64,000 nucleotides of DNA from Gammaproteobacteria bacterium (GTDB lineage Bacteria; Pseudomonadota; Gammaproteobacteria; Steroidobacterales; Steroidobacteraceae). The notes below the pieces were generated by a model. That model was not told where the DNA came from. It made no database searches and saw only the letters and a program-made list of their open reading frames with translations. The position numbers and the translations under genes were made by a program. The stretch covers positions 186,001-250,000 of the forward strand of contig CANGOP010000001.1 of assembly GCA_947455595.1 (NCBI GenBank), given 5' to 3'. This document shows positions 1 through 8,939 of this stretch, one piece after another (position 1 is the stretch's first letter; each line of letters begins with the position of its first letter).

Positions 1-63
1 GCTTACATCGACATGCGTTATTCCAACGGCTTTGCTGTTGGCTGGCATGCGTCGCACTCTTAA
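1..63 (+). CDS. ftsQ: Cell division protein FtsQ, C-terminal end (partial)
   Basis: Frame 1 is open from the first base to a TAA at 61-63 and encodes the last 20 residues of a protein, including DMRYSNGFAVGW. FtsQ proteins end with a very similar motif (a D-L/M-R-Y-x-N-G-F-A pattern followed by W). FtsQ is a bitopic inner-membrane divisome protein that links FtsB/FtsL to the early ring. The position directly upstream of ftsA is the expected one in the dcw cluster. Only the extreme C-terminus is visible, so the call rests on this motif and on synteny. Confidence 0.8.
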   Translation, partial: AYIDMRYSNGFAVGWHASHS

Positions 64-73
64 CAGGCTGAAA

Positions 74-1312
74 ATGGGCAAGCGTACGGATCGAAATATC
101 ATCGTCGGCCTCGATATCGGGACCTCTAAGGTCATCGCGCTCGTGGGCGAATTGAAAGACGACCAATCCATTGAGGTGATCGGAATCGGCTCGGCTCCCT
201 CCCGCGGTCTGAAGCACGGTGTCGTGGTCAATATTGACTCGACCGTTCAATCCATTCAGCGAGCCATCGAGCAAGCCGAGCTGATGGCTGGTGTCGATAT
301 TCATTCGGTGTATACGGGCATCGCGGGTAGCCATGTCCGAAGCCTGAATTCGCACGGAATTGTCGCTATCAAAGACAAAGAAGTGACGTCGGGTGACATT
401 ACACGAGTGATGGACGCTGCCCAGGCGGTGGCGTTACCGGCAGATCAGCGCATCGTGCACGTGATTCCGCAGGAATACGTTATCGATAACCAAGATGGCA
501 TCCGAGATCCCATTGGAATGTCGGGTGTTCGCTTAGAGGCTCGTGTGCACATTGTGACGGGCGCCGAAAGCGCAGCTCAGAACGTACAAAAATGCGTACA
601 GCGCTGTGGCCTCGAAGTCGAAGGTATTGTTCTTGAGCAGTGGGCATCGAGCTTTGCCGTGCTAACCGAGGACGAGAAAGATCTTGGCGTCTGTCTCGTT
701 GATATCGGTGGTGGCACAACCGACATGGCGGTGTTTTCGGGAGGAGCTCTACGGCATACCGCCGTGATTCCGATTGCCGGCGACCAAGTGACTAATGATA
801 TTGCCGTTTCTATGCGCACCCCGACACAGTATGCGGAAGACATCAAAATCCGCTATGCCTGCGCTCTTTCGCAGCTAGCTAACTCAGATGACACGATTGA
901 AGTCCCTTCAGTGGGTGATCGCCCACCTCGGCGCCTTGCCCGTCAGACGCTCGCAGAAATTGTAGAGCCCCGTTATGAGGAATTGTTCGGATTAATTCGC
1001 GATGAATTGCGGAGATCCGGGTTCGAAGAGGCAATCGCTGCAGGACTGGTATTGACGGGTGGAAGTTCTCGGATGGAGGGTGCAGTAGAACTCGCTGAAG
1101 AGGTCTTCCATGTGCCGGTTCGTCTGGGTATTCCGCAAGGCGTCACGGGCTTAGGTGATGTTGTGCGTAACCCGATGAATGCCACTGGCGTCGGTTTGTT
1201 GCTGTATGCGCGCGCCCAGTTTTCAGAGGGTGGAGGCGGTATCGCCTCCGTCCGATCGGAAATTAAGTCGGCCTTTTCAAAGGTAAAAGACTGGCTACAT
1301 AGTTATTTTTGA
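74..1312 (+). CDS. ftsA: Cell division protein FtsA
   Basis: Actin-like ATPase that tethers FtsZ to the inner membrane and recruits the later divisome. The 412-residue product starts MGKRTDRN and has the phosphate-1 motif GLDIGTSKV at about residues 12-20, the 1C region, a second phosphate loop (DIGGGTTDMAVF) near residue 210 and the adenosine motif LTGGSSRMEG near 330. The C-terminus (FSKVKDWLHSYF) is the amphipathic membrane-targeting helix typical of FtsA. An in-frame upstream ATG at 47 lies inside ftsQ and would add residues that FtsA proteins lack, so 74 is preferred. Gene order ftsQ-ftsA-ftsZ, with 10 bases from the ftsQ stop, indicates cotranscription. Confidence 0.96.
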   Translation: MGKRTDRNIIVGLDIGTSKVIALVGELKDDQSIEVIGIGSAPSRGLKHGVVVNIDSTVQSIQRAIEQAELMAGVDIHSVYTGIAGSHVRSLNSHGIVAIKDKEVTSGDITRVMDAAQAVALPADQRIVHVIPQEYVIDNQDGIRDPIGMSGVRLEARVHIVTGAESAAQNVQKCVQRCGLEVEGIVLEQWASSFAVLTEDEKDLGVCLVDIGGGTTDMAVFSGGALRHTAVIPIAGDQVTNDIAVSMRTPTQYAEDIKIRYACALSQLANSDDTIEVPSVGDRPPRRLARQTLAEIVEPRYEELFGLIRDELRRSGFEEAIAAGLVLTGGSSRMEGAVELAEEVFHVPVRLGIPQGVTGLGDVVRNPMNATGVGLLLYARAQFSEGGGGIASVRSEIKSAFSKVKDWLHSYF

Positions 1313-1383
1313 TTCGTAAAAAAGTTTTTTGATTCGATTCCGCTAAATTTGTTTTCGAGTTCAACGTCCAAGGAGACGCAACC

Positions 1384-2583
1384 ATGTTCGAGTTAATGGA
1401 TGCTTACAATCAGAGTGCCGTTATCAAGGTGTTGGGCGTTGGTGGCGCCGGCTGTAATGCAGTCGACCACATGGTCGAATCCGGGATTGAAGGCGTCGAT
1501 TTTGCGTGCCTGAATACGGACTCGCAGGTGCTCAGCAAGTCGAAGGTAAAGACGACGTTGCAGATTGGTTCGGGCATTACCAAGGGTCTTGGTGCCGGCG
1601 CGAATCCCGATATCGGCCGTCAGGCTGCTATGGAAGACCGCGATCGGATCGTTGAGCTGATTGAGGGTTGTGACATGCTGTTTATCACCGCTGGTATGGG
1701 CGGTGGTACCGGCACGGGCGCTGCGCCTGTCGTCGCACAGTTGGCCAAAGAAATGAACATCTTGACGGTCGCAGTCGTCACGAAGCCTTTCGCGATGGAA
1801 GGCCAAAAGCGGATGCTGTTGGCAGATCAAGGTATCGCGGAATTGGCGCGTCATTGCGATTCACTGATCACCATTCCAAATGAGAAACTTCTTTCGGTTT
1901 TGGGTCCTCGTACCCGTCTCTTGGATGCGTTCACCTCGGCTAATGGAGTTCTCCAGGGTGCTGTACAGGGCATCGCTGAACTGATCACTCGTCCAGGCCT
2001 GATCAACGTCGACTTTGCAGACGTGCGTACGGTCATGAGCGAAACGGGTATGGCCATGATGGGAACTGGTCGCGGCAGTGGTGAAGATCGTGCGCGCGCG
2101 GCGGCGGAAATGGCCGTCTCGAGTCCGCTGCTTGAAGATATTAATCTCGCGGGTGCGCAGGGTATTCTGGTGAATGTCACGGCGGGTCTCGATCTCGCGA
2201 TTGGTGAGCTGGATGAGGTGGGCAATACCGTCCGTCAATTCGCGAGCGATGACGCGACGATCGTGGTCGGAACCGTGATCGATCCGGATATGCAGGACGA
2301 GTTGCGGGTGACGGTTGTTGCAACTGGACTGGGTCGGCCGGAAGTGTCAACGGTGGTCCCGGCGCCGGTAGTGCACACGCAGCGGCCTCGCCCGGTTGGT
2401 GTTGCGCCCGTTCGCAGTGGCGGAGCAGCGCTGGGCGTTGCGGCAGCGGCCGCACGGAATGACTGGGACGCCATCGCCAATATTCCGTCACAGGTTCGCA
2501 AGCGTGCAGCCGGGGACGGACTCAGCTCGGTTGGAGCGGATATGTTGGACATCCCGTCGTTCTTGCGTCGTCAGGCTGACTGA
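1384..2583 (+). CDS. ftsZ: Cell division protein FtsZ
   Basis: Tubulin-like GTPase that forms the cytokinetic ring. The 399-residue product has the GTP-binding glycine-rich motif GGGTGTG near residue 105, the N-terminal nucleotide-binding segment [13 protein letters not shown], the T7 loop region ([11 protein letters not shown]) and the conserved C-terminal peptide [11 protein letters not shown] that binds FtsA and ZipA. A variable alanine/proline-rich linker joins core and tail. A strong ribosome binding site AAGGAG (1370-1375) sits 8 bases before the ATG, better than that of ftsA, consistent with the higher FtsZ dose needed. Seventy bases separate it from ftsA. Confidence 0.98.
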   Translation: MFELMDAYNQSAVIKVLGVGGAGCNAVDHMVESGIEGVDFACLNTDSQVLSKSKVKTTLQIGSGITKGLGAGANPDIGRQAAMEDRDRIVELIEGCDMLFITAGMGGGTGTGAAPVVAQLAKEMNILTVAVVTKPFAMEGQKRMLLADQGIAELARHCDSLITIPNEKLLSVLGPRTRLLDAFTSANGVLQGAVQGIAELITRPGLINVDFADVRTVMSETGMAMMGTGRGSGEDRARAAAEMAVSSPLLEDINLAGAQGILVNVTAGLDLAIGELDEVGNTVRQFASDDATIVVGTVIDPDMQDELRVTVVATGLGRPEVSTVVPAPVVHTQRPRPVGVAPVRSGGAALGVAAAAARNDWDAIANIPSQVRKRAAGDGLSSVGADMLDIPSFLRRQAD

Positions 2584-2589
2584 CGACAG

Positions 2590-2618
2590 CGCCCTCCCGC
2601 CTACCAGGTGGGAGGGCG
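2590..2618. terminator. GC-rich hairpin after ftsZ
   Basis: Perfect 9-bp inverted repeat CGCCCTCCC / GGGAGGGCG with an 11-base loop, starting 6 bases after the ftsZ stop. There is no T-run after it, so it may be a weak or factor-assisted terminator, or an RNA stabiliser, rather than a standard intrinsic terminator. Confidence 0.5.
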
Positions 2619-2805
2619 ATATCTATGCGTGAAGATACGCGTCGGCAGGTCTTATATCGGCATTTGCTACGCAGCATACGGGGTTGTTCCTCGGACCCTG
2701 AGCGTGAGTCTAAGGACGGTACAGTTGAGTCGAATTTCTCTGCTGTGCTAGCGTGTTCTCGTTCTTTTTCGTTAGAAAGTGCTCAGAGTAGGGATTTGAC
2801 CGCGG

Positions 2806-3720
2806 ATGATTAATCAGCGCACGCTCAAAAACATGGTCCGTGCCACCGGCGTGGGGCTGCATTCCGGTCGCAAGGTCTACATGACCTTGCGACCTGCTCC
2901 CGCCAATACGGGGATGGTGTTCCGCCGGACAGATCTGGATCCTCCCGTCGACTTGCCTGGCCGAGCCGATCTCGTCGGGGAGACGATGCTTGGAACAAAC
3001 ATCATCGTTGGGGATGTTCGAGTCTGCACTGTCGAGCACATGCTTTCCGCATTTGCTGGATTGGGCATTGATAATGCTTTTATTGAATTGAGCGCTCCAG
3101 AAGTGCCGATCATGGATGGTAGTGCGGCGCCATTCGTGTTCTTGTTGCAATCTGCTGGTATCGAGGAGCAGACGGCTCCCAAGCGTTTCGCTCGAATATT
3201 AAAAACAATTGAAGTTCGAGAAGGCGACAAATGGGCGCGATTCGATCCATTTGATGGTTTCAAAGTTAATTTTGAAATCGAATTTGATCATCCGATCTTT
3301 CGCAGACATTCACAGAAAGCGACGATGGATTTCTCGACGACCTCGTTCATGCGTGAAATCAGCAGAGCGCGTACGTTTGGTTTCATGCGGGATTTGGAAA
3401 AATTACGAGCCCACAATCTAGCGTTAGGTGGCACCCTGGATAACGCGATCGTGCTGGATGATTTCAAAATTCTGAATGAAGACGGGCTACGTTACGAAGA
3501 CGAGTTTGTTCGGCACAAGATTCTCGATGCTATTGGCGATCTCTACCTACTGGGTCGAACGCTGATTGGTGAGTTTAGTGGGTACAAGTCAGGCCATGGC
3601 CTGAACAACAAGTTGCTCAGAGCGTTGCTGGCCGACCAAACCGCTTGGGAAGAAGTCACCTTCCGCGACCGTCGAGACGCGCCGATCAGTTACGTCGCTG
3701 CCGCCGCGTTCGGCGGTTAA
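2806..3720 (+). CDS. lpxC: UDP-3-O-acyl-N-acetylglucosamine deacetylase LpxC
   Basis: Zinc deacetylase that carries out the first committed step of lipid A synthesis, removing the acetyl group from UDP-3-O-acyl-GlcNAc in the cytoplasm. The 304-residue length matches the family. The zinc ligands are visible as His78 (TVEHMLSA) and His237/Asp241 ([11 protein letters not shown]), matching E. coli H79/H238/D242, and the catalytic His lies in SGHGLNN. The 222 bases between ftsZ and lpxC probably hold its own promoter, as in other gammaproteobacteria. The stop overlaps the stop of the convergent dciA-like gene by about 3 bases. Confidence 0.97.
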   Translation: MINQRTLKNMVRATGVGLHSGRKVYMTLRPAPANTGMVFRRTDLDPPVDLPGRADLVGETMLGTNIIVGDVRVCTVEHMLSAFAGLGIDNAFIELSAPEVPIMDGSAAPFVFLLQSAGIEEQTAPKRFARILKTIEVREGDKWARFDPFDGFKVNFEIEFDHPIFRRHSQKATMDFSTTSFMREISRARTFGFMRDLEKLRAHNLALGGTLDNAIVLDDFKILNEDGLRYEDEFVRHKILDAIGDLYLLGRTLIGEFSGYKSGHGLNNKLLRALLADQTAWEEVTFRDRRDAPISYVAAAAFGG

Positions 3721-4040
3721 GACCGGCCAGTTCCCCGGGGACGTACTTGGATTTTGCCGCGAGATGCGGCCGTGCCGGCATCGTTCAGAACTTTGGGCAG
3801 GATCTCTGGCAGGGCGTAGCGCAGCCTTGTGGCGTAGGCGCCGCTGTCCACAAGGATGGTGAGCACCCCGTCCGCGTCGAAGGATGCGGCATGCACCTTT
3901 CCCAAGAGTTCGGGTGGAAGAGCCGCCTCAACCTGCGTCAGCGTCGATCGGGCACGCTCAGCACCGGCCCTCAGTGCGCCTAATCGCTGACCGCCAATCT
4001 CGAGTAACGTGCTGATGGAAAAGGGTTTTTTTGAGGCCAT
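3717..4040 (-). CDS. dciA: DUF721 family protein (DciA-like helicase loader)
   Basis: Small 107-residue basic protein with the DUF721 core: a helical N-terminal part followed by a beta-rich stretch ([27 protein letters not shown]). In bacteria without DnaC or DnaI, DciA proteins of this family help load the replicative helicase DnaB. A DUF721 gene between lpxC and secA is usual in Xanthomonadales and Pseudomonas relatives. The start at MASKKP is chosen over an upstream in-frame Met that would add 18 residues without family support. It is convergent with lpxC and divergent from secA. The family assignment is firm; the DciA function is inferred. Confidence 0.75.
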   Translation of the reverse strand: MASKKPFSISTLLEIGGQRLGALRAGAERARSTLTQVEAALPPELLGKVHAASFDADGVLTILVDSGAYATRLRYALPEILPKVLNDAGTAASRGKIQVRPRGTGRS

Positions 4041-4268
4041 TTGACTTAACGATGACGTGATTTCCGCGCTCGATTCTGCCAGAGCGCCGTCCAAGGGTAG
4101 GCCAAATCGAGCCGAAATCTAGCGGCCAGTTGGCCGTCCGACCTTGAGGTTACAGGCCCCAAGCCCCATTGAGCGACCTTGTGCGGGTAATGGCCATGCC
4201 AACTTAGTACAATAGCCGACTTTTACCCGGCACCCGTCCGTTCCGGCCGCCAGTAAGGATTTTGACCC

Positions 4269-7200
4269 GTGTTCAAGTTTCTGAAGTCGATCTTCGGTAG
4301 CCGCAACCAGCGCCTTCTGCGCCAGTACGGACGCCTGGTAATTGCCACCAATGCGCACGATGAGCAGATGCGCAGCTTGCCAGACGACGCCTTCCCGGGC
4401 CTTACGGCGTCGTTCAGAGAGCGTCTCGCAAAAGGTGAGACGCTCGACAGCATGCTCCCGGAAGCATTCGCGGCCGTCCGTGAAGCCGGGCGACGAACCC
4501 TTGGCATGCGTCACTTCGATGTCCAGCTGATCGGCGGCATTGCGCTCCATCAGGGAAAGATTTCCGAGATGCGCACTGGCGAAGGCAAGACGCTCGTCGC
4601 GACCTTGCCGACGTATTTGAATGCCTTGCCTGGGCTGGGCGCTCACGTCGTCACGGTGAACGACTACCTTGCAACCCGTGACGCGGAGTGGATGGGTCCC
4701 GTCTATCGATTCTTAGGTATGACCGTTGGCGTGATCCGCGCCGGTCAATCTCAGGACGAGAAGCGAGCAGCCTACGCCTGTGACATCACATACGGCACGA
4801 ATAACGAGTACGGGTTCGATTATCTGCGCGATAACCTTGCCTTCCGCCTGGAAGATCGCGTGCAGCGTTCGCTGCAATTCGCCATCGTCGACGAAGTCGA
4901 CTCGATCCTGATCGATGAGGCCAGAACGCCGCTCATCATCTCTGGTCCAGCCGATGAAAGCACCGAGCTGTATCTCAAGATCAATGCGCTTGTTCCGCGC
5001 CTAGCCCGCGCGACGAAGGAAGACGCCATCGAGGGTGCTGTCCGCGTACTGGCCGTTAATGGATCGACGTTCGCCGGATCTTTGAATCCTGACGATGTCC
5101 TGATCAGCGTAGCGGGAGCAGCGGTGACGAGCCCTGCTGACGTGAAAGCTGCACTGGCAGGCATGAAGTCAGCTGGGAAAGTGAAGTTCGAAATCTGGCG
5201 GGACGCTCGCAGCCAGACCGTCACGATTGAATTGCCGGGAGCAGCGGCAATCAGTGAACTGGATTTGGACACACTCGAAGACGACGCTCGCTACGACCTA
5301 CGGGTTGGCGGCGACTACTGGGTCGATGAGAAGCAGAAGCAGGTTCACCTGACCGAAGTTGGTCATGAGACGATCGAGCGAATTGTGAAAGAAGCCGGCC
5401 TCGTCCGTGAAGGCGGCAGTCTGTATGACTCAACGCATATCCGGATCATGCATCATCTGAATGCGGCTCTGCGGGCTCATGGTCTGTACCATAAGGACGT
5501 GGAATATATCGTCCGCAATGGCGAAGTCATCATTGTCGATGAGTTTACCGGTCGAACGATGCCGGGCCGCCGTTGGTCGGATGGGTTGCATCAAGCCGTT
5601 GAGGCGAAAGAGGGTGTCGAGGTTCGCGAAGAGAACCAAACGATCGCCTCGATCACCTTTCAAAACTTCTTCCGCATGTATCAAAAGCTGTCCGGCATGA
5701 CGGGTACGGCTGATACCGAAGCGTACGAGTTTCAGCAGATCTATGGTCTCGAAGTGGTGGTCATCCCCACGCACAGACCGATGCAGCGCAAAGACCGCTC
5801 GGATTTGGTCTACCTCACGCAGAAAGACAAGTTCGACGCCATCGTCGAAGATATTCGGGATTGCATCGGCCGACAGCAACCCGTACTGGTAGGTACGACG
5901 TCCATCGAAACGTCAGAGTTGCTGTCCAATGCGCTACGTGAGGAAGGTATTCCCCACGAGGTCCTAAACGCCAAGCAACATGAGCGCGAGGCACAGATCG
6001 TTGCTCAGGCAGGCCGTCCCGGCGCGGTGACGATTGCCACGAATATGGCCGGTCGTGGTACAGACATCGTTTTGGGAGGCAAGCCGGATGCGCTGGCCTC
6101 CGACGCGGACGGCGCCACGGTGGATGCTGCCAGTGCGGAATGGAAGCTGCGCCATGAGCAGGTGTTGACCTCCGGTGGCCTGCACATTATTGGTACTGAG
6201 CGACATGAATCACGTCGTATCGATAACCAGTTACGTGGACGCTCAGGTCGCCAAGGCGATCCGGGTTCATCGCGCTTCTATCTGTCGTTGGAAGACAATC
6301 TCATGCGGATCTTCGGCGATCCCGAGCGCATGAAGGCCCTTCTGTCTCGCGTCGGAATGAAGGCTGGCGAAGCGATTGAGAGCCCGCTGCTGTCTCGCCA
6401 GATTGAGCGAGCGCAGCGGAAAGTCGAAGCGTATAACTTCGATCTGCGCAAGAACCTTCTCGAATATGACGATGTTGCGAATGATCAGAGAAAGGTCATC
6501 TACGGGCATCGTAATGACCTGATGTCCTCTGAAGACATTGCGGACACCATTCGCGATCTGCGAAGGGACGTTATCGCGGGCTTGGTCGCTCAAGCGATGC
6601 CACCGGAAACCGTTGAGGAACACTGGAATCTCGAGGGTCTTCGAAATACCTTGGCTAAGGACTTTTCGGTTGGCTTCGATGCAAAGGCATGGATAGACGC
6701 CGATAAGTCACGCGGCGCGCGTGAAATGGAAGAGTTCCTGATTGGCGCCTTTGAGCGCGCGTATGCGGAAAAGGAAACAATGCTGGGTGCCGCTGAGCTG
6801 CGCCGTATTGAGCGAACTCTTCTGTTGCAGATGCTCGACACGCAGTGGCGCGAGCATCTGGCAGCGATGGACTACATGCGTCAGGGTATTTTCTTGCGTT
6901 CATATGCGCAGAAGAACCCCAAGCAGGAGTACAAGCGAGAAGCATTCGAGTTGTTCACTTCTATGCTGGACCGCATCAACTACGACGCAGTCTCGCTACT
7001 CGCCCGTATGCAGGTGCGCTCCGAAGCAGAAGTTGAGCGAGAGGAGTTAGAACGTCAGGCTCGTCTGGAACGGATGATGCAGTTCCAGCACGCTGAAGCG
7101 CCATCGATTGCCGGGGGTGTTCCGCCTGCTGAAGAGCCTGAGTCACCCGAACCCTCGGCGCCATTCCAGCGCGAGGTGCGCAAAATCGGGCGAAATGAGC

Positions 7201-7355
7201 CCTGCCCATGCGGATCCGGTCGTAAATTCAAGCAGTGCCACGGTGCCCTTCAATCGGAAGAATCGGATCCTTTTCCGACGGTAGGACGAAATGATCCCTG
7301 CCCATGTGGCTCGGGTCAGAAATTCAAACACTGCCACGGTGCTTTGAGCGAGTAA
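4269..7355 (+). CDS. secA: Preprotein translocase ATPase SecA with PDZ-like insert and duplicated zinc tail
   Basis: Motor ATPase of the Sec pathway that drives preproteins through SecYEG. The 1028-residue product is longer than the roughly 900 residues usual for SecA. Walker A (MRTGEGKT, about 101-108), the DEVD Walker B (208-211), the second RecA-like domain ([14 protein letters not shown]) and the helical scaffold ([14 protein letters not shown]-type motif) are intact. After [12 protein letters not shown] (about 252) an extra block of about 85 residues is inserted before [15 protein letters not shown]. It contains a PDZ-like core (about 256-323: [10 protein letters not shown], then [17 protein letters not shown], then a final strand pair). 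The C-terminus has two SEC-C zinc motifs: C979/C981/C990/H991 and C1011/C1013/C1022/H1023. Reading frame is continuous, so the insert is not an assembly artefact of frame. Confidence 0.97.
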   Translation: MFKFLKSIFGSRNQRLLRQYGRLVIATNAHDEQMRSLPDDAFPGLTASFRERLAKGETLDSMLPEAFAAVREAGRRTLGMRHFDVQLIGGIALHQGKISEMRTGEGKTLVATLPTYLNALPGLGAHVVTVNDYLATRDAEWMGPVYRFLGMTVGVIRAGQSQDEKRAAYACDITYGTNNEYGFDYLRDNLAFRLEDRVQRSLQFAIVDEVDSILIDEARTPLIISGPADESTELYLKINALVPRLARATKEDAIEGAVRVLAVNGSTFAGSLNPDDVLISVAGAAVTSPADVKAALAGMKSAGKVKFEIWRDARSQTVTIELPGAAAISELDLDTLEDDARYDLRVGGDYWVDEKQKQVHLTEVGHETIERIVKEAGLVREGGSLYDSTHIRIMHHLNAALRAHGLYHKDVEYIVRNGEVIIVDEFTGRTMPGRRWSDGLHQAVEAKEGVEVREENQTIASITFQNFFRMYQKLSGMTGTADTEAYEFQQIYGLEVVVIPTHRPMQRKDRSDLVYLTQKDKFDAIVEDIRDCIGRQQPVLVGTTSIETSELLSNALREEGIPHEVLNAKQHEREAQIVAQAGRPGAVTIATNMAGRGTDIVLGGKPDALASDADGATVDAASAEWKLRHEQVLTSGGLHIIGTERHESRRIDNQLRGRSGRQGDPGSSRFYLSLEDNLMRIFGDPERMKALLSRVGMKAGEAIESPLLSRQIERAQRKVEAYNFDLRKNLLEYDDVANDQRKVIYGHRNDLMSSEDIADTIRDLRRDVIAGLVAQAMPPETVEEHWNLEGLRNTLAKDFSVGFDAKAWIDADKSRGAREMEEFLIGAFERAYAEKETMLGAAELRRIERTLLLQMLDTQWREHLAAMDYMRQGIFLRSYAQKNPKQEYKREAFELFTSMLDRINYDAVSLLARMQVRSEAEVEREELERQARLERMMQFQHAEAPSIAGGVPPAEEPESPEPSAPFQREVRKIGRNEPCPCGSGRKFKQCHGALQSEESDPFPTVGRNDPCPCGSGQKFKHCHGALSE

Positions 7356-7380
7356 TCGTCACTCTTGAGGGGATGAGAGC

Positions 7381-7409
7381 GGTCCGACGAGAGACCTCGT
7401 CGGACCTTT
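7381..7409 (+). terminator. Intrinsic terminator of secA
   Basis: Perfect 11-bp stem GGTCCGACGAG / CTCGTCGGACC with a 4-base loop (AGAC), followed by TTT. It lies 25 bases after the secA stop. The T-run is short, but the stem is strong. It may also serve the leftward GNAT gene. Confidence 0.75.
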
Positions 7410-7499
7410 CCTGAAAGTTGTGACTGATCTTCGCCCGACGAGCCCCTCTTCGAAGTTGAGCCCAACATCTGCTGGCTACGCCCTGAGGCATTGAAGCCT

Positions 7500-7940
7500 T
7501 TAGAGCATCTTGCGGTACTGCAGAAACCCTGACCGGTCTGCAACCTTGTCGTAGAGCTTCATTGCGTCGGTATTGGTCTCGTGTGTCAGCCACCAGACCC
7601 GACTCGCGCCAACCTGAGTGGAATGAGCATAGACCGCATCGATTAGGCGTCGACCGATGCCTTGATTGCGCAGTTCGGGAATGACGAACAGATCCTGCAG
7701 GTAGCAGTAGTCTCCCGTGGTCCAACAGGATCGGTGCAGGATCCAATGGACAACTCCAACGGCTGCACCGTCAGGATTAACCGCTACGAATGCGCCCATC
7801 GGCTCCGCGCCGCCGGTCAGTCGCTCGAAGGTCTGGTCAGTGGTTGCTTGATCGACTGATGCTTTATAAAAGCTCAGGTAGCCCTGCCAGAGTGGGTCCC
7901 AGCCCGCTCGATCCGTAGACACCATTGGACGAATCAGCAT
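7500..7940 (-). CDS. GNAT family N-acetyltransferase
   Basis: A 146-residue product with the acetyl-CoA binding motif A (LQDLFVIPELRNQGIGRRLI; the Q/RxxGxG loop is RNQGIG) and a motif B-like segment near the C-terminus (NTDAMKLYDKVADRSGF). Proteins of this type acetylate amines of small molecules or proteins; the substrate cannot be told from sequence. The start MLIRPM is preferred to the Met six codons upstream because GGAG lies about 10 bases before it. Flanked by secA and a Nudix gene, both on the other strand, so probably monocistronic. Confidence 0.85.
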   Translation of the reverse strand: MLIRPMVSTDRAGWDPLWQGYLSFYKASVDQATTDQTFERLTGGAEPMGAFVAVNPDGAAVGVVHWILHRSCWTTGDYCYLQDLFVIPELRNQGIGRRLIDAVYAHSTQVGASRVWWLTHETNTDAMKLYDKVADRSGFLQYRKML

Positions 7941-8219
7941 TCTCAAACCTCTCCGCATTTGCCCCTTGTGGGCGCTGATTGCACGAGTGAAGATGCGTGC
8001 ATGACGCGAAAAGACTACTGCATGGACACCGCACTGTCGATGTTTACGGGTTCACTGCGGCGGAGCATTTCGTCGGCGGCATCAGGGGCGAAGGCGAGAG
8101 TCTGCTTGCTGCTACGTTACGCTGAATCGATGCGCGGCAGAGATCGCCTGGTGCCATAACCGCCGCTTACCCGGCAGATCGGGCTAATACGAAATTTGTA
8201 AAATGCGTGTGGGGTGCGA

Positions 8220-8939
8220 ATGAGCAATACGGCCTTATTGCCGCTGCGAGTCGTCGCTGGGCTGCTGCGCGATGGAGACGGTCGTGTGCTCCTCGCCGCT
8301 AGGCCGCCTGGGAAAGCCTTTGCCGGGCGGTGGGAATTTCCGGGCGGCAAGATTGACGCGGGAGAGCAGCCGATCGACGCCCTCGTTCGCGAGTTGTCGG
8401 AGGAGTTGGGTGTGGAGGTTGATCCACTGGATTGCCGCCTCTTTCAAATCGCGCGCCATCAATATCCCGATGCACCTCGCGGCGTTCATATCCTGGGCTA
8501 TATCGTCCAACGGTTCCAAGGCGAGCCGGTCGGGCGCGAGGGGCAAGTAATCGCATGGCATGCCGTGGAAGAACTGCCAGACGTTGATATTCTGGAAGCG
8601 GATCGTCCTATTGTGACGGGCTTGCGTCTGGGTGACCGAGTCGACTTGGCTAGGCCGAGTCCCGATCTGCAGGTCTATCGGGACTTGGCTGCCCTTAGAC
8701 CGGCCCGGAATTCCCGCGAGATGGTGGCGCTACTGCTCGCCCGAGTGTCCGACGCTCCATTGGCCTACCGGTCCGGCGCGGACTTGCTGCTGCTGCCGGT
8801 CGCGCCCTCGGATCATGAGTCAGCTCAGCTCACGGAGATGGGCTTGCCTTGGTATGTGCCAGACGATCAGCCGACAGGGCATGCGACGGGCGTCTGGCGC
8901 GATGCCTATTGCAGCGTAGCTAATTCAATATCGACTTGA
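8220..8939 (+). CDS. mutT: MutT-type Nudix hydrolase with an extra C-terminal domain
   Basis: A 239-residue product whose first 130 residues are a Nudix hydrolase of the MutT type (8-oxo-dGTP pyrophosphohydrolase), with a complete Nudix box from GGKIDAGEQ to RELSEELGV and the usual LRDGDGRVLLAARPPGKAFAGRWEFPGGK start. MutT alone would end near residue 130. The remaining roughly 110 residues begin RPIVTGLRLGDRV, the point at which many gammaproteobacterial MutT proteins are fused to a thiamine-phosphate-synthase-like domain, but here the domain is short and its catalytic motifs are not visible. An upstream in-frame GTG at 8214 is an alternative start. The last 34 bases overlap the end of the convergent regulator gene. 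Confidence 0.85.
   Translation: MSNTALLPLRVVAGLLRDGDGRVLLAARPPGKAFAGRWEFPGGKIDAGEQPIDALVRELSEELGVEVDPLDCRLFQIARHQYPDAPRGVHILGYIVQRFQGEPVGREGQVIAWHAVEELPDVDILEADRPIVTGLRLGDRVDLARPSPDLQVYRDLAALRPARNSREMVALLLARVSDAPLAYRSGADLLLLPVAPSDHESAQLTEMGLPWYVPDDQPTGHATGVWRDAYCSVANSIST

Noticed and set aside
2625-2813. Small open frame of 62 codons between ftsZ and lpxC
   Set aside because: No recognisable motif, poor start context, and it overlaps the lpxC start; it looks like chance coding in the lpxC leader.
4179-4213. TTGTGC and TACAAT before secA as a promoter
   Set aside because: Spacer of 23 bases; TACAAT may be a real -10, but no -35 at the correct distance was found.
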